This document shows, one piece after another, positions 1 through 11,800 of a DNA stretch of 64,000 nt. Numbering within the stretch: the stretch's first letter is position 1; every line of letters begins with the position of its first letter. Where the stretch lies: positions 57,572 to 121,571 of the forward strand of contig JBAMJV010009000.1 in NCBI GenBank assembly GCA_037951105.1, read 5' to 3'. The translations under genes were made by a program, and so were the position numbers. The notes under the pieces are model-generated. The model saw nothing but the letters and a program-made list of their open reading frames with translations. It was not told the origin of the DNA and did not search any database. The stretch comes from Echinarachnius parma (lineage: Eukaryota > Echinodermata > Echinoidea > Clypeasteroida > Echinarachniidae).

Positions 1-121
1 AAAATTACTCAGCCACCCGCATTGGGCCGCGCCATGACAGTCAACTAGGGATACCATTAGTTTGTACAGACGGCGCGTCTCGTGCATAGTGCGCGCGTAA
101 TATGACTATAGCATCCTCTAT

Positions 122-459
122 TTGCCTTGTCCGCGCCACTTTAACAACCAAGATCAAGAACGGAGGCCTCGCACCCGCCAACACGACATCTTAAACTACG
201 ATACAATCTTAAGTAGCAAGAAATGCTACCGTTTTTCCTTGTACCCCCGGACCATTCCACTCTGGAATTCACTGCCACCAAACATTAAAACGGAGGATGC
301 TTCTACATTTAAGGATCTGCTTGAAAAGGCAGAAATCTAGTGCATAGCCTTGATTGCATGAAGGCCTGCACGTTTATAGCTAAGCTTATTTATAGCCACC
401 ATCTGGAGGCGATTTGTGCAGTATTAACAAGATCAAGACAAGACAAGACAAGACAAGAC
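122..459 (+). mobile_element. LINE 3' remnant with (AAGAC)n tail
   Basis: A frame ending at 340 encodes YRFSLYPRTIPLWNSLPPNI followed by KDLLEKAEI and a stop, the C-terminal motif of CR1/jockey-group ORF2. About 90 bp later a (AAGAC)n tail begins (434-459). 5' truncated; belongs to a family different from the other LINEs here. Confidence 0.7.
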
Positions 460-519
460 TTGGCGCTATATCAACTACCTACATGTAGCCAAGTCATTCC
501 GGAGGTCTATGGAGCGGAT
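459..519. repeat. Fragment related to the interior of the 51.4-kb poly-G element
   Basis: CTTGGCGCTATATCAACTAC, AGCCAAGTCATTCC and GTCTATGGAGCGG recur at 51650-51702 inside the hAT-like element. Confidence 0.6.
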
Positions 520-3500
520 GGGTGGTTATGGGGGGTTCAATCACCCCTGCAAGTCAAGGGGCTTACTGTGTAAGCCCCTTGCGTTACTACTGTAAAATAC
601 CGGTAGCTCATTTTTCCCTTGCGAACAAATTTGTTTCTGACATCCAAATTTGACATATTATACCGATTTTTTCACCCCTCATTCACACACACTCGCATGT
701 ATATAATGCCAAAGCAAATTTAGTCCCTGTTTTACTTCAGTTACTAATTTAGAACAAACAGAAAAAACGAACTTTATGCTCACCTCCTCTTCGTCCACTG
801 TGTATTTCCAACACACCGACATGTATAATGGCTATGCACATGCTATGTAAACAACATCTTCGCGATATAATACACGCATTCAATACTGATATCGGTTCTA
901 CTCTGATTACACCACGTTAGTTTTCGTTCAAGCCGCAATCAATTTCTACCGAATCCATGTAGCCCATTATTCATATCTCATCTCGGTAATCAAACCGAGA
1001 AAAAACTTGCCCGAATTGTCTTCGTCCTGGGTAAAGATAGGTGTGGCACCCTGTTACCGATCATGACATTACAAGGTATTGAGGCATGGCGTATTGAGAA
1101 AGGCAAGGCAAAATAAATAGAAAACTCCTTGATCATCGAGGCTAGTCGAGGTCTCCAAAATTCAGAGACTCAAGTTTGGCCAAAATATCGCCACCGCGAA
1201 TTATCGATACGTGAGATTAAATAGCGCCATCTGCGTACGACATTACAAATTCAGTTCCCGATATTCAACTCGTGTAAATGTAAACACCAGGATTTCTGTG
1301 GTTTTGATGGACTTCATTTCGACAGGAAAAAACACTTTTTGGACTGTTTCATGTGATAACAGACTTTATTTTAATGATTGCATCTTTTGTTGCATCTTAT
1401 TACGTGAGTACAGTATATCGTAGTGATGTGAATTTCACATAGTAAGTTGTTTTTTTTTGGGCCGTAATGCTTAATGTACATTGGCTATGAGTGAGTCCAT
1501 ATCACACGATATGGCAAAAGGTCTACACCTGGGGTTCAATCCCCCCCCCCCCCCCCCCCGGCCCCCTTTACAACTAGTAGACTTATCGCTGGTCTCGACC
1601 ATCATAACCGATGGTCTCGGCCTCGAAAATGGAAAAGAGCCCTGGTCTCGGCCACCAAAATGTTGTAAATTCTCGGTCTCGTCTTTGAAAATTTTCATCA
1701 GACTTTTTTTTTTGGAAGGGGGGCTCTTTTGGGCGTTTTTGGGGGCGAATTCGCTCGCCGCCCCCCGGTATTTTTTACCCTGCTTGCAAGCCCATCTGCG
1801 TATAGCTGAATTTTAATTTGCTTCAAGTTGTATCCTTCTTTTTAGTAAATTATATTCGACCTGCCACAATAGTTAATAAGCCAACATAGTTTGTTACTTA
1901 TGTTAGTAAGGCGACTTTTGACCTTGTCGCAGTTCAACATCAAGCTTTTTCAATTATCAATACAAGCAGTTTCAGCGGTGAATTTAATACTTATAGTTAT
2001 ACTTACTTGTTGAAACTTGTTTATAATATTTATTAGTGTTTTGCTTAGCATCATAATTAACCTCATGATCCCTCTCATTCACAATCTTTCAGTTTCAGTT
2101 TCAGTTTATAGCAAACATAAATTTTGACTTTCAGGGGGGCCTTGTCCTTGACTTCACTAGCACCACCACTTATACCGTTTGTGCTTAGCATACAGAATCA
2201 CATTGACGTAGTGCGTTATTTTTTCGATCGGCGGGGCAATTGATTGTTCGAGGGGTGTGAGCGAATTCACTTTGACCCAGTTGACAATGAGTTGTTAATT
2301 AATGGTTACGACCGGACGCTAGCGGTATAGAACAAAGGCACCACAAAGTGTGTGGGGTCATGTGTAACATACAAAGTATTTTACACATGACAGTACAGGT
2401 ATGCTTGACCTTGACACTTGAGCCGGAGGCTTGGCTTCACAACATTAGAGTTTGACCATTCACACGAAATATCTACAGTTTCCTGGTCGTACAGTACACC
2501 TTAACAATATACGTAAAAGCGTGTAAAAAAATGCCCGCTACCTATGCATTCTTAACGCATCCCCTATGACACAACAATCACACCAACTTGAACAATTATT
2601 ACAAATTAGTTCCGCCGCAAAATTAGTCTATTAAATGTCCTTCAATGGTTTTTCAGCTTGATCAACTTACCCACTGACTATAGGCTTTCTTTCATCTGAC
2701 ATGTTGACACCTTTTACATTAGAACTATGAAGAATCTATGAAAAGTAGTCAATTGAGTGAAAGCAAGAATCCAAGATGCAGGGTAGCTGATCTCCCCGGC
2801 GTAGGCCCGTAGAAATTTCAGAGCGCGTGATATCATGGTTTGCGAATTGCGAGCTACCTAAACCGTCGATCCGCATTTCCGAGTCCAAAGGCCACATGGG
2901 GGTGGGGATGCATGGACTGCATGTACTGAAGTGTGTGTATAAATTGCATGCTAAATGTATGATGTCAGTGTTTACTTCTAGATTCCAACTCTTATTATGC
3001 GTGAACGTACTTGGCTTACATTGTAGCTGCGCTTGGGTCCGTAGTACTACAATTAATGGTTTCTCTTTCACAGCTAGTTTTAGTTTCAGTTTCTATGCAA
3101 GCTAGTAAATCAACAAATAATTTAGGAAATAATATATGGGAAATGTGATAATACGGCTACAAGTATATTTACACCATCATAGAAACTATAACCAACACGT
3201 CTGCATGCATGTAAAGCTGAATTGTGCACCCTTTCATTTGGACTATATATCGGCCACATATTGTGCAGCATGCACAAAGTTTTGATAATACATAAGTATT
3301 GAATTATATAGACATACATCAATTGTCCATGGTTAGTACACCAAGAAATCATTGATTTAGTTAATCTCAAAAGCAGGTTTAATTTACCTGCATATTACCT
3401 GTTACGAGATACAATGCTAGCAGCACACATGGTGAACCCATCTCCACTCCCTGGGGAACATTTCAAGGAGAGATAATCAAATGGATTTAAAAACCATTTT

Positions 3501-3540
3501 GGTATATTTTCAGAAATGTTTAGGATTTATCAATATTTTC
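520..3540. other. No gene seen
   Basis: A/T-rich intergenic DNA. Short open frames lack splice or codon support. The poly-C run at 1541 is the only notable structure apart from a short TTTCAGTTTCAG repeat near 2090. Confidence 0.6.
1541..1559. repeat. Poly-C run (19)
   Basis: Nineteen C bases. The surrounding 1470-1820 has several short tracts of G/C and T but no coding gene; the proline-rich frame across it is an artefact of the run. Confidence 0.9.
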
Positions 3541-3544
3541 TTAA

Positions 3545-3735
3545 ATTATTGAATAAAAGTTTGTCCCCCACATTCATTCCAATTGGATATATCTGTAATT
3601 ATTTCAGCCATTTCTGAACAGATTTTTGATCAAACAAGTCGACTGTCATTAAAACGTTGTGCTTTTTCCAATTTTACACTTAGTTTTTCATAACCTCGTA
3701 AAAAAAATATTGCTTGAAGCGCAATTTACCTCTTT
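3545..3735 (-). mobile_element. Fragment of the TTAAAGGG-ended element family
   Basis: Matches the interior of the 43824-44397 element in reverse: TTTCAGCCATTTCTGAACAG, then TTGATCAAACAAG and TTAGTTTTTCATAACCTC. Both ends are lost. Confidence 0.55.
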
Positions 3736-3752
3736 AATTTGTTTTGTGGGAG

Positions 3753-4011
3753 CCCTTGTAAAAAAGTACTGCGAGTAAAGGTACTGCGGAAAAACCGCAG
3801 TACTACTGCATTAGTCGTGGTATAACTGCCGACTACCGCAGTACTACTGCGGTACTACTGCACAATTCGCGGTACTCGTGGTACTGTAGTAGTACTGCAG
3901 TACTATGTACTGCGGTAGTACTGTGGTAGTACCGAAATACAGCAGTAGTACCGCAGTACTTGTACTGCAGTAGTACTGCGGTAAATGTACTGCAGTACTT
4001 TTTTACAAGGG
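3753..4011. mobile_element. Hairpin element made of GCAGTACTACTG-type palindromes
   Basis: Ends are inverted: CCCTTGTAAAAAAGTACTGC at the left and its complement at the right (ending TTTTTTACAAGGG). The interior is almost wholly iterated GCAGTACTACTGCGG and GTACTGCAGTAC units that pair with each other. Confidence 0.75.
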
Positions 4012-4012
4012 A

Positions 4013-4195
4013 GTGTCGTGGTAAATTGGTTCAGGCCATCTTTTGATACAAAGGTCCTGGGTTCGATTCGCGACTGTGGGACATGTCCTTCAGTATGGCA
4101 CTTTATCCACATTTGCTGCTCTCAACCCATGTCTGCTAGGCAGGAAATGCTTGGCCTACAAGGTAATAATGCTCCGAGCATGTCAAGACTTTGGC
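4013..4195 (+). mobile_element. tRNA-derived SINE head
   Basis: An A-box-like TGGTAAATTGG and a B box GGTTCGATTCG about 43 bp apart, then the SINE body motif CACTTTATCCACATTTGCTG seen in many deuterostome SINEs. Not a tRNA gene: no acceptor stem pairing and the body continues past the tRNA part. Confidence 0.65.
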
Positions 4196-5113
4196 GATAG
4201 AGAACTATATAAAAATGGGACTTCTATTATTTTTGTTCTACCACACAATCCGTTCACTCTCAAATTCATACAATGGCATGCATTAACAAACCGAAAAGAG
4301 AGGCACAGACGTTGGTCATCAATATAATTAGTTTCTTTTTATTTGATGCTTGGATCGCAAGCCATGAGCTCAACTGAACAAGAGCCTGCATTTGTATCAA
4401 TACATGCTTGCTCAATTGACAAAAAAGGCAATTTATATTACATACACATGTAAACTTTGTACAATAATTTCACCTAGAGGACATCAACGATACAGAACGT
4501 GTAACCATACGGTTTAGTTCATCTTTCATGGAATTAATCTAATATTAAATGCTTTGTTTTACCATTCGGGTTAAGGTTATTAGACGTTATCGTGCTGAAC
4601 ACAAAAGACTAGTGGAAAGTTATAGAAACATAAATTAAAATCATGGGTACAAAAATAGATATTACGCAAAGAAAATGCGTACAAGGACAGTACAGACACA
4701 ATCATATCAAAATAAACAAATACACAATTTAAAAGTATATACACTCGGGTCATTTACAGTGAATTACATACTGTACAGTATATACATGAGCAATGTTCAT
4801 CGTAACGGCTATGAATATATATACACAATGGGACTGTGGCAAGGTCAATACTTCGTTTATATTTCATCAATAATCCAAACATTCTAAACGGTGCTAGCGG
4901 ATCACAGAAAAGAATCAATGGACATCGGACAATATACTGTACTATCCACAATACAAATGCAATATTTCCTTAAAAATGAATGGGCAATGCAACATCCTTA
5001 AATATGTATTAAATGGAGATCCCGCATTAATTTAGTACGGAATTCCACCAAGAACTAATTTTATAATTAGAAATACCTCTACGCAAAAACTGGAGTCCTA
5101 CTTTACTATTAAT

Positions 5114-5946
5114 CAGGGCCCATATTTATAAAACCAGACTAGCTTTAATAGTTCCATTCTAAGTCTATTTTTATATGACTGGGCTAGGCGTGCAACAAGA
5201 GATCCTTTAAAGGGCATCAAGCGTGGGGATGCTACATAGCGGGTCGCCATTTTGAAGTGGGCTAGTTTGCGCGCACCGCATGACACTGAGCTAACGTGCA
5301 TTACGCACCATGCGCAACGCGTATGCAAGATGGCGCCGCGCATCTCATTTGACGAATCTGAACTACCTTTAAGTTACCAACTAGGGTTAACTTTATGGTA
5401 GGTAAAAAATGCTTAGTAACATTGTCCAAATCCTCAAAATCCAATTGAAATTATAGCGGTTCCCTCGTACCTTGTTGTATTTGTATTAACAATAAAAGCA
5501 TGGGACAGGTTTTGATTATTTGAATTTCCCTTTCGTTAAAAAGATATATACGATTGAAGTGTTCAGATGTTAAATAATCCACTGGGTCGTCGTAACCGTA
5601 TACAAAGTCAGTGCAATGAGTTAGTGAATATCACTTTGCATTTTTGCTCATTACTCGGCTATATAACGTCCAATTAACTTGAAATTTTCACAGAATACCC
5701 AGTGGCATATCATATATCAACAATATCAATTGAATCAACCACTCACTTTTTGCACATGTCAACAAAGTTACTAGATCCCTTTAACCAGATAACAGTAGTA
5801 AGTGACTACGAAAACGTATGCATTACTTCTTTCTTAACCCTCTCATCTAAAACAGACTTAGCAGAGCTACCAATATTGAACCCCATCATCTAAAAAAACA
5901 GACTTAGACTGGAACTAATTTAGTGCGGTCTCATGAATATGGCCCC
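5114..5946. mobile_element. GGGCCCATATT inverted-repeat element, copy 1 (contains nested element)
   Basis: Left end CAGGGCCCATATTTATAAAA; right end, reversed, AGGGGCCATATTCATGAGAC. A second element (about 5397-5790) appears inserted inside. Confidence 0.6.
5397..5790. mobile_element. Nested AGTAACATTGTCC element
   Basis: GTAACATTGTCCAAATCCTC to TTTCGTTAAAAAGATAT matches 55737-55880. The right end is AAGTTACTAGATCCCTTTAA, the inverted counterpart of the left end. Confidence 0.5.
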
Positions 5947-6010
5947 TCATGATAAATCATTGAAATAACTTGATCCTAACCAGCTGCAACTAAAAAATAA
6001 TAAATTATCA

Positions 6011-6256
6011 GGGCCCATATTAAATAAACCAGGCCTGCTCAGTTTCATACTAAGGATATTTTGGACGAGAGGGCCGAGTGTGATACAAGAAGTCTTTTTA
6101 GTTGCTAACTAGATTTCACTAGTAGGAAACAAAAATAACCCTGTTAATCTCAGTTTGCAACTAAAAAAACCCTACTCGTTGCATACTTTATAGCACCATC
6201 ATCCAAACTAGATTTAGCATGAAACTAAGCTAGCGGGGTTTCATGAATATGGGCCC
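6011..6256. mobile_element. GGGCCCATATT inverted-repeat element, copy 2
   Basis: GGGCCCATATT at the left and AATATGGGCCC at the right, with ATAAACC and GGTTTCATG just inside. 246 bp, non-coding MITE-like. Confidence 0.7.
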
Positions 6257-7730
6257 AGGTTATATCTAAATTACATTTTGAATACATTCTATGCTAACAA
6301 TAAAATATTATCAGACATCACAAAGTACAGAATACAAAGCTGAGCACTAATATATATCAATTACAACACCATAAAACAGTACCTTACATATTAACTTAAT
6401 AGTCTATAACTTAAATGTCTATATTTAAAGTTATTCTAATATTTTCTTCTGAAACTATATGCATCCAGTTTTTGCTTCCAAAGTGTAATTTCTTTTTTTT
6501 TATAGCAAAACAAATTATATTCTTTGGTATGCGCATCCTTCCTAATAATTCAGGATTGACCAATGTACCTTTTAGTGACTAAAAACAAGTTTTAACAATT
6601 CCTACACATTGGTCATAAAAGTTTATCCACAAAAAAAAACAGTTTTTCAAGTGAATGTACATTGAGGAAACAAATGACACATTGCATATTTTGATGCATA
6701 GAATTTGAAGAATGTTAATCAAGACAAAAATGTATATTAATATTAATATGTTCAATTAGAAAAGTTCAATGTACTGAAAGCTTTTTAACCAGGGTTGATT
6801 GAAAAAATGCCATGATCCTAGAGGTATAACTCAAGCTGCCATTAATACATATAATGATACAGGTATTCCTACAAATACTCTTTAAAATCTTATATTAAAA
6901 CAAAAATTATTGTAAAATCAGATATAGCTACATGAACCCCTATGTTATCACAGTTTAGTTTGAACCCAAGTATTGCATTTAACTGCACTTGTTACTCGTT
7001 TAATTTTAGTTTGTTGATTTACAAGTAGTAAATTGAACCGTTTCTTGTTATCATTTTACCATATATTTTAGTCGACTCTTACGCAAAAAAGGTAGCATGT
7101 TTGCCGTGAATATAAGTTTGTCAATAAATAAGATCATAAATGTGTTTTCATTCCACACAAGGCCTATAGAACATCTTCAGTATTATATTCACATGAATTC
7201 ACTGTGAATTCCTGGTCTGATGGCCAGGAGACAAACTATTCAATTAACCTGTTCTTGAATACAATTCAATACTTCAAATCCACATTGCATACATACTGTG
7301 TTGCTATGTAGTGCATAACAAGGTTCGTTGAAGAATTCAATATTGATTTATTTTAACAAGAGCTTGAAAAGCTGTGAAAATAAATATGCATATTTTCAAC
7401 CTTGTAATTGGTAGTGGATTAATTTTTGGTACAAGTTTTTTTCTTCAAATCTCACATAGAAAACTTAGGTTTACAAAACCTACACCGATGTGACATATAA
7501 TACTTTGAAACTGTGAAACAATTGACTTTGCATTAGTTTACTTTCACTAAAATCATACAACCAGCAAAATTTACAAACAAAATAAAAACACAACATACAA
7601 CACTCAGCAAACTTGGGTGGACTGTGAATGAAATTTCTTGCGTGCCAAATAGATATACTCATTCTTGCAGAAGTCCACTGCAAGACAGGTTTGTGCATAT
7701 GAATTCTGTGATTCTTACAAATGTACAGTG
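6257..7730. other. A/T-rich 3' flank, no gene seen
   Basis: May contain the 3' UTR end of KMT2E. No repeats or frames of note beyond a possible AATAAA at 7352-7347. Confidence 0.5.
7347..7352 (-). promoter_or_regulatory. Possible poly(A) signal AATAAA
   Basis: AATAAA on the minus strand about 900 nt downstream of the stop codon. The 3' UTR end cannot be fixed from sequence alone; several other A/T-rich candidates exist. Confidence 0.2.
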
Positions 7731-7733
7731 GAA

Positions 7734-7888
7734 CCTCGTTATAAAGAGCTCCGATATAACAAAACCCTCTTATAACAAAAGGTTATTTCGTTGGTCCCAG
7801 CCATTTATATTCTTTTGTCTTTTTACCCTGATACAACAAGGTAATTTTCATAGTCCCAACGACCTTGTTATAAAGAGGTTCCACTGAA
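7734..7888. mobile_element. Tc1/mariner-type MITE, CAGTGGAACCTCG ends, copy 1
   Basis: Starts TA-CAGTGGAACCTCGTTATAA and ends TTATAAAGAGGTTCCACTG. Lies in the presumed KMT2E 3' UTR or flank. Confidence 0.8.
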
Positions 7889-8251
7889 TAAAGATTGGTT
7901 GGTCTCAACATAAAATTGAATGCGCTCTGAAATTCTATCCAGTATCATGAAATACAATGGGCACGGAAATTCTCCTTCGCAATTGTAGGCATTCACATTG
8001 CCCCTTCGTAGACTAACAGGACTCCAGGCATATATCAACGAATAGTTCTGAGGGTGTTGCATAAACAGTCGCGATAGTTGTGATACATCATCGCAAGTCG
8101 GTAAATGCGGCTAAATGCACAATTGCTTGGCTCACATGCGCATATTTTCCGACTTCGATCAATTGCAACTTTGCCATTAATCGCAACTCTTTAAGCAACA
8201 CCCCCAGGGCTATGGTTTCATTACAACTACTAATATTCCCCTTGTTTCTCT

Positions 8252-8827
8252 TCAATGAGAATGGAAATTCTTTTGCGGGGTGTAGGCATTGGAGTTGCCC
8301 CTGTTGTTGTAGTAGATCTGTCGGCTTGCGTCCTGGCTGGCGTAGGGAGACTTCCGGCCGTTGCTGCTGGGTGGCGGTGGGAACTTCCCCTGGAAATGTT
8401 TGCTTGGGGGCGCCTGGTTCTGGCGGTAAGGCATCTGGGGGTAGCTAACAACCTGTTGCGGCTGTTGTTGGGACTGCGGATGTTGCTGGGGTTGTGGATG
8501 TGGCTGGGGTTGGGGATGTGGCTGGGGTTGCGGATGTTGCTGGGGTTGCGGATGTTGCTGCGACTGTGGGTACGCAGACACACCTCCCTTCTCCGTGGGC
8601 TGTGGCGGTTGCTTGGTGCCGTACTGGTAGTTGAAGTTGCCTGGTTTCTGTGGCAGCAACCCTGGTCTCGGAGCCTGTACTTGTGGTACCTGCTGCGTCT
8701 GTTGCTGGTGGTATGCGTTTGGAGCATACTGCTGTGGTAGCTGAGAGTGGGGCTGAGGTTGGGGCGGCTGTCCATACTGCATGGGATATTGCTGGCTCTG
8801 CCCTCGGTGAGCGATGCCGTATTGAGC
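8252..8827 (-). CDS. KMT2E: KMT2E exon 21: Gln/Pro-rich C-terminus and stop
   Basis: 576 nt, residues 1800-1990 and [23 protein letters not shown], then Gln/Pro/His-rich sequence with a QHPQPQ repeat encoded by a short minisatellite (about 8470-8570), ending [12 protein letters not shown]. Other frames across the repeat are also open because the repeat lacks stops; phase continuity with exon 20 and the fitting stop choose this frame. Confidence 0.88.
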   Translation of the reverse strand, partial: AQYGIAHRGQSQQYPMQYGQPPQPQPHSQLPQQYAPNAYHQQQTQQVPQVQAPRPGLLPQKPGNFNYQYGTKQPPQPTEKGGVSAYPQSQQHPQPQQHPQPQPHPQPQPHPQPQQHPQSQQQPQQVVSYPQMPYRQNQAPPSKHFQGKFPPPPSSNGRKSPYASQDASRQIYYNNRGNSNAYTPQKNFHSH

Positions 8828-11800
8828 CTAGAATTAAGAAAACAAATTCAATCAAAAACATTAATCACTGGCTGTTTAACACACATCAAAACACAAATCA
8901 GACCATGGGTTATCAAGAATGACAAATACATGTAATAAGTTAGTTTTTACTTAATCTATTTAATAAATATCAACATTATGTTTAAAGAATTTACTTGATA
9001 ACTCTTAGAAATACTTCACTTTTAAACAATCACCCCTTCAAAGTTTGTTTAACTAGGTTTTGAATATCAACCCATTGTCTATGGAATCTGGTCGGTCTTG
9101 TATTAACTTTATGGAGATTTGCAAATCTACAGGGTTATATGTTTTTATACGGTTGTTTGATATTAAATAGATGTCCAACAGAAGTGTTGTGTTATTCATA
9201 AACAATGCAATTAATCACTAAAAACTCATGGAACCAACATGGTGGATGGTTCCATAAGCGCGCCAATTCTATACCCGCGTACGTCCTAGTCTTTGTCTGC
9301 AGAGCCAAAAACAATTACTATAATATCGTGAATTTCATTTCATTTATAAGAATATTATTTTTTGGGTGGTGGTAACCTTTAAGCAATTTCTGCTTGGTGC
9401 ACCTTGTCATAAAATATGATGAAATGGCAAGTTATAATCGATAGTTCTTAATGTATAGAAGACTTACAGGAACCATGGCATTGCTGGTCACACTCTTGAG
9501 GGGAGAGTTAGCTGCACCCCCTGGAGCACTGTTCTGCCTGTGTGGTAGGGCGGGGCCATTTTCACCTGCATCAAACAAAGGAAAATAGAAATCCAAGTTA
9601 AGAAACACTTTTGTTTTTACATTATCACACAACAAGAGTAGAAATTCCATCTCACAACTTGGAAGCAAATTTAGTGGAACATTGTAATGCCCCACACCTG
9701 ACAAACCATTATTGCATGTCAAGATAAAATTAGATATCAAATTTCATTTATTTCACCCAGAATAACATACACAAATCAGTTCAAAACAAAAACAAATCCA
9801 AGACATGCAAAGTGAAATTAGTTATTTTTAAAAGCCCTGAAAAGCAGGACATGCTTTGCAATATGACAATATGCATTATTTATAATGAATTAATTCATTA
9901 TTGTGATTATTACTATTTTTATTTTATTATTTATTTATTTATTAAATAATCTCACCAAGCTTGGTGTCCCTGGTTGCACCCCCCTTTGGAGGGGGTGGGG
10001 GTGGAATGGGCGCCACAGGACCAGTGCAGAACTTCTTGTCCGGTGGAGGAGGTGGGGGCTCAGGGGACAGAGGTCTCTTGCGGCTTCCAGTGGCATCGCC
10101 CCGCCCATCCTTCTCCCACGGCTTGTCATGGAGGCCCTTTCTCATGAACCTCGAGTCGCCGGGAGCACTGTCTGATCTGTGAATACTCCTGGAAAATAGA
10201 GGAAATTAAAAAGATTTTTCACATAATTTCTAGTTAGCTCCTAACAAATAAGATATATTTCTTTATATGACAAAACAAAAGTAAAGGGGCAGGAAATCCT
10301 AGCCTTTTGACTTACTGGATGCGATGAGAGCATAACTCCTGTCATTGCTAGTCACTTATTTCCTCTTGAATATTCCCGATTCCAAAAATAATCAATATTT
10401 TACGGACCACTGTCTGCTTTCAATGCCCACAGGAGGCGGCCATTTCTTCAACTTCTCGCGGTGAAACGAAGTGGCAAGGCAGGGACAATGCGGAGAGCAC
10501 AATAACGTATCGTAACCCCCTATTGTATTGTGTTCTACGCCTGCCACCTCATTGGTCATTGGTCCATAAAATATTGATTATTTTTGTAATCAGGAATATT
10601 CAAGAGGAAATAAGTGACTAGCAATGACTAGAGTTATGCTCTCATCACATCCAGTAAGTCAAAAAGCTAGGATTTCCTGCCCCTTTAAAAAAGGGAATTA
10701 AAAAGATCCGTTATATAACGTCTACTTAGTTCCTAACAGATAATGCGTAATGTCGAACTCATATTTCTTCATAATTACAAAAGAAAAGAAAAATTTCAAA
10801 CATAATATCATCTGACAGTATTTGCAAAAGAAATATGGCTGCAATAAATTTCACTTTGTTAGTACTACACAGAACAATTCATGGTTGATACCTGGAAACA
10901 AGTGGCCACTGTACAAATGTGACTTCTATACAGAGGTTCCATAATTTGTATTGTTTTTCTATGCAGGGGATCATGTTTGGTGCCACTATAGGTTGGCTGC
11001 TATAGACATGTGGCTGCTAAGACTTGTTTTACTGTATATGTTTTTCTTTGTTTGGAGCCAACAAATTTGACTGTAATTACCTCTCCTTGATGTCCCCATT
11101 GGTGACATGGGATTCCTCCATCAGCAGAGATGTGATAGAGTTGATGACCTGCTGAGCCTCGCTGGTCAACGTCAACGTTGGTTTCTGACCCTCTTCGGTC
11201 TTAGTACTGAACAGAGAGAATCCACTGCCCTTGGACGGGGTGGATGAGGAGGAGTTGGACCCCGAACCTGGCTCGCCAGACTTGGTGGCATCCTCCCCCT
11301 TCCTCGCTGGTGAACCTCTCGCTGGAGAGCCAACAAGCTTTCCGCCGACCTTGAGAGCAGGTTTAGGGACGGTCGGTGGACTGCTTGACGTGGTGCTGTT
11401 GGTGGTCACCTTTGATAGAGGCGTTTTCAAGGGTGTCTTCAAGGGCGTCTTCTTGCCATTTGTGGATGACTTGTCCTTGGGGGGATCCACCGGGGGGATG
11501 TCTGGGAGTGGGATGTTTGGAAGGGTGATGGGTGGGAGCTTGGCTGCGGAGCCAGGGGCAGCGACACCGGCCACCAGGCTGGCGGTGATGGTCGGGGTGC
11601 TGCTGGTTGCAGCACTGGTGGAGGAAGAGGATGATGCAGACTTGGTGGAAATCCTGCGCTTTCGGTACTCGCTGAGCGACATCTAGTTGAGAATATAAAG
11701 AACACATCTCGGGTCAAAGAAACATCCAGATAATATCATTCAAAAAGAGGTGAATAAACAGCATTTGTGTTTGTAATTGGAGAATGGCCTTAAGGAGATG

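Noticed and set aside
1471..1816. Proline- or glycine-rich frames on both strands
   Set aside because: Produced by the poly-C run; no splice or homology support.
8230..8861. Several long overlapping frames on both strands across the Gln/Pro repeat
   Set aside because: The minisatellite has no stops in any frame. Only one frame joins exon 20 in phase and ends with a plausible tail.
9903..10182. Gly/Trp-rich plus-strand frames
   Set aside because: Antisense shadow of the polyproline exon 19.
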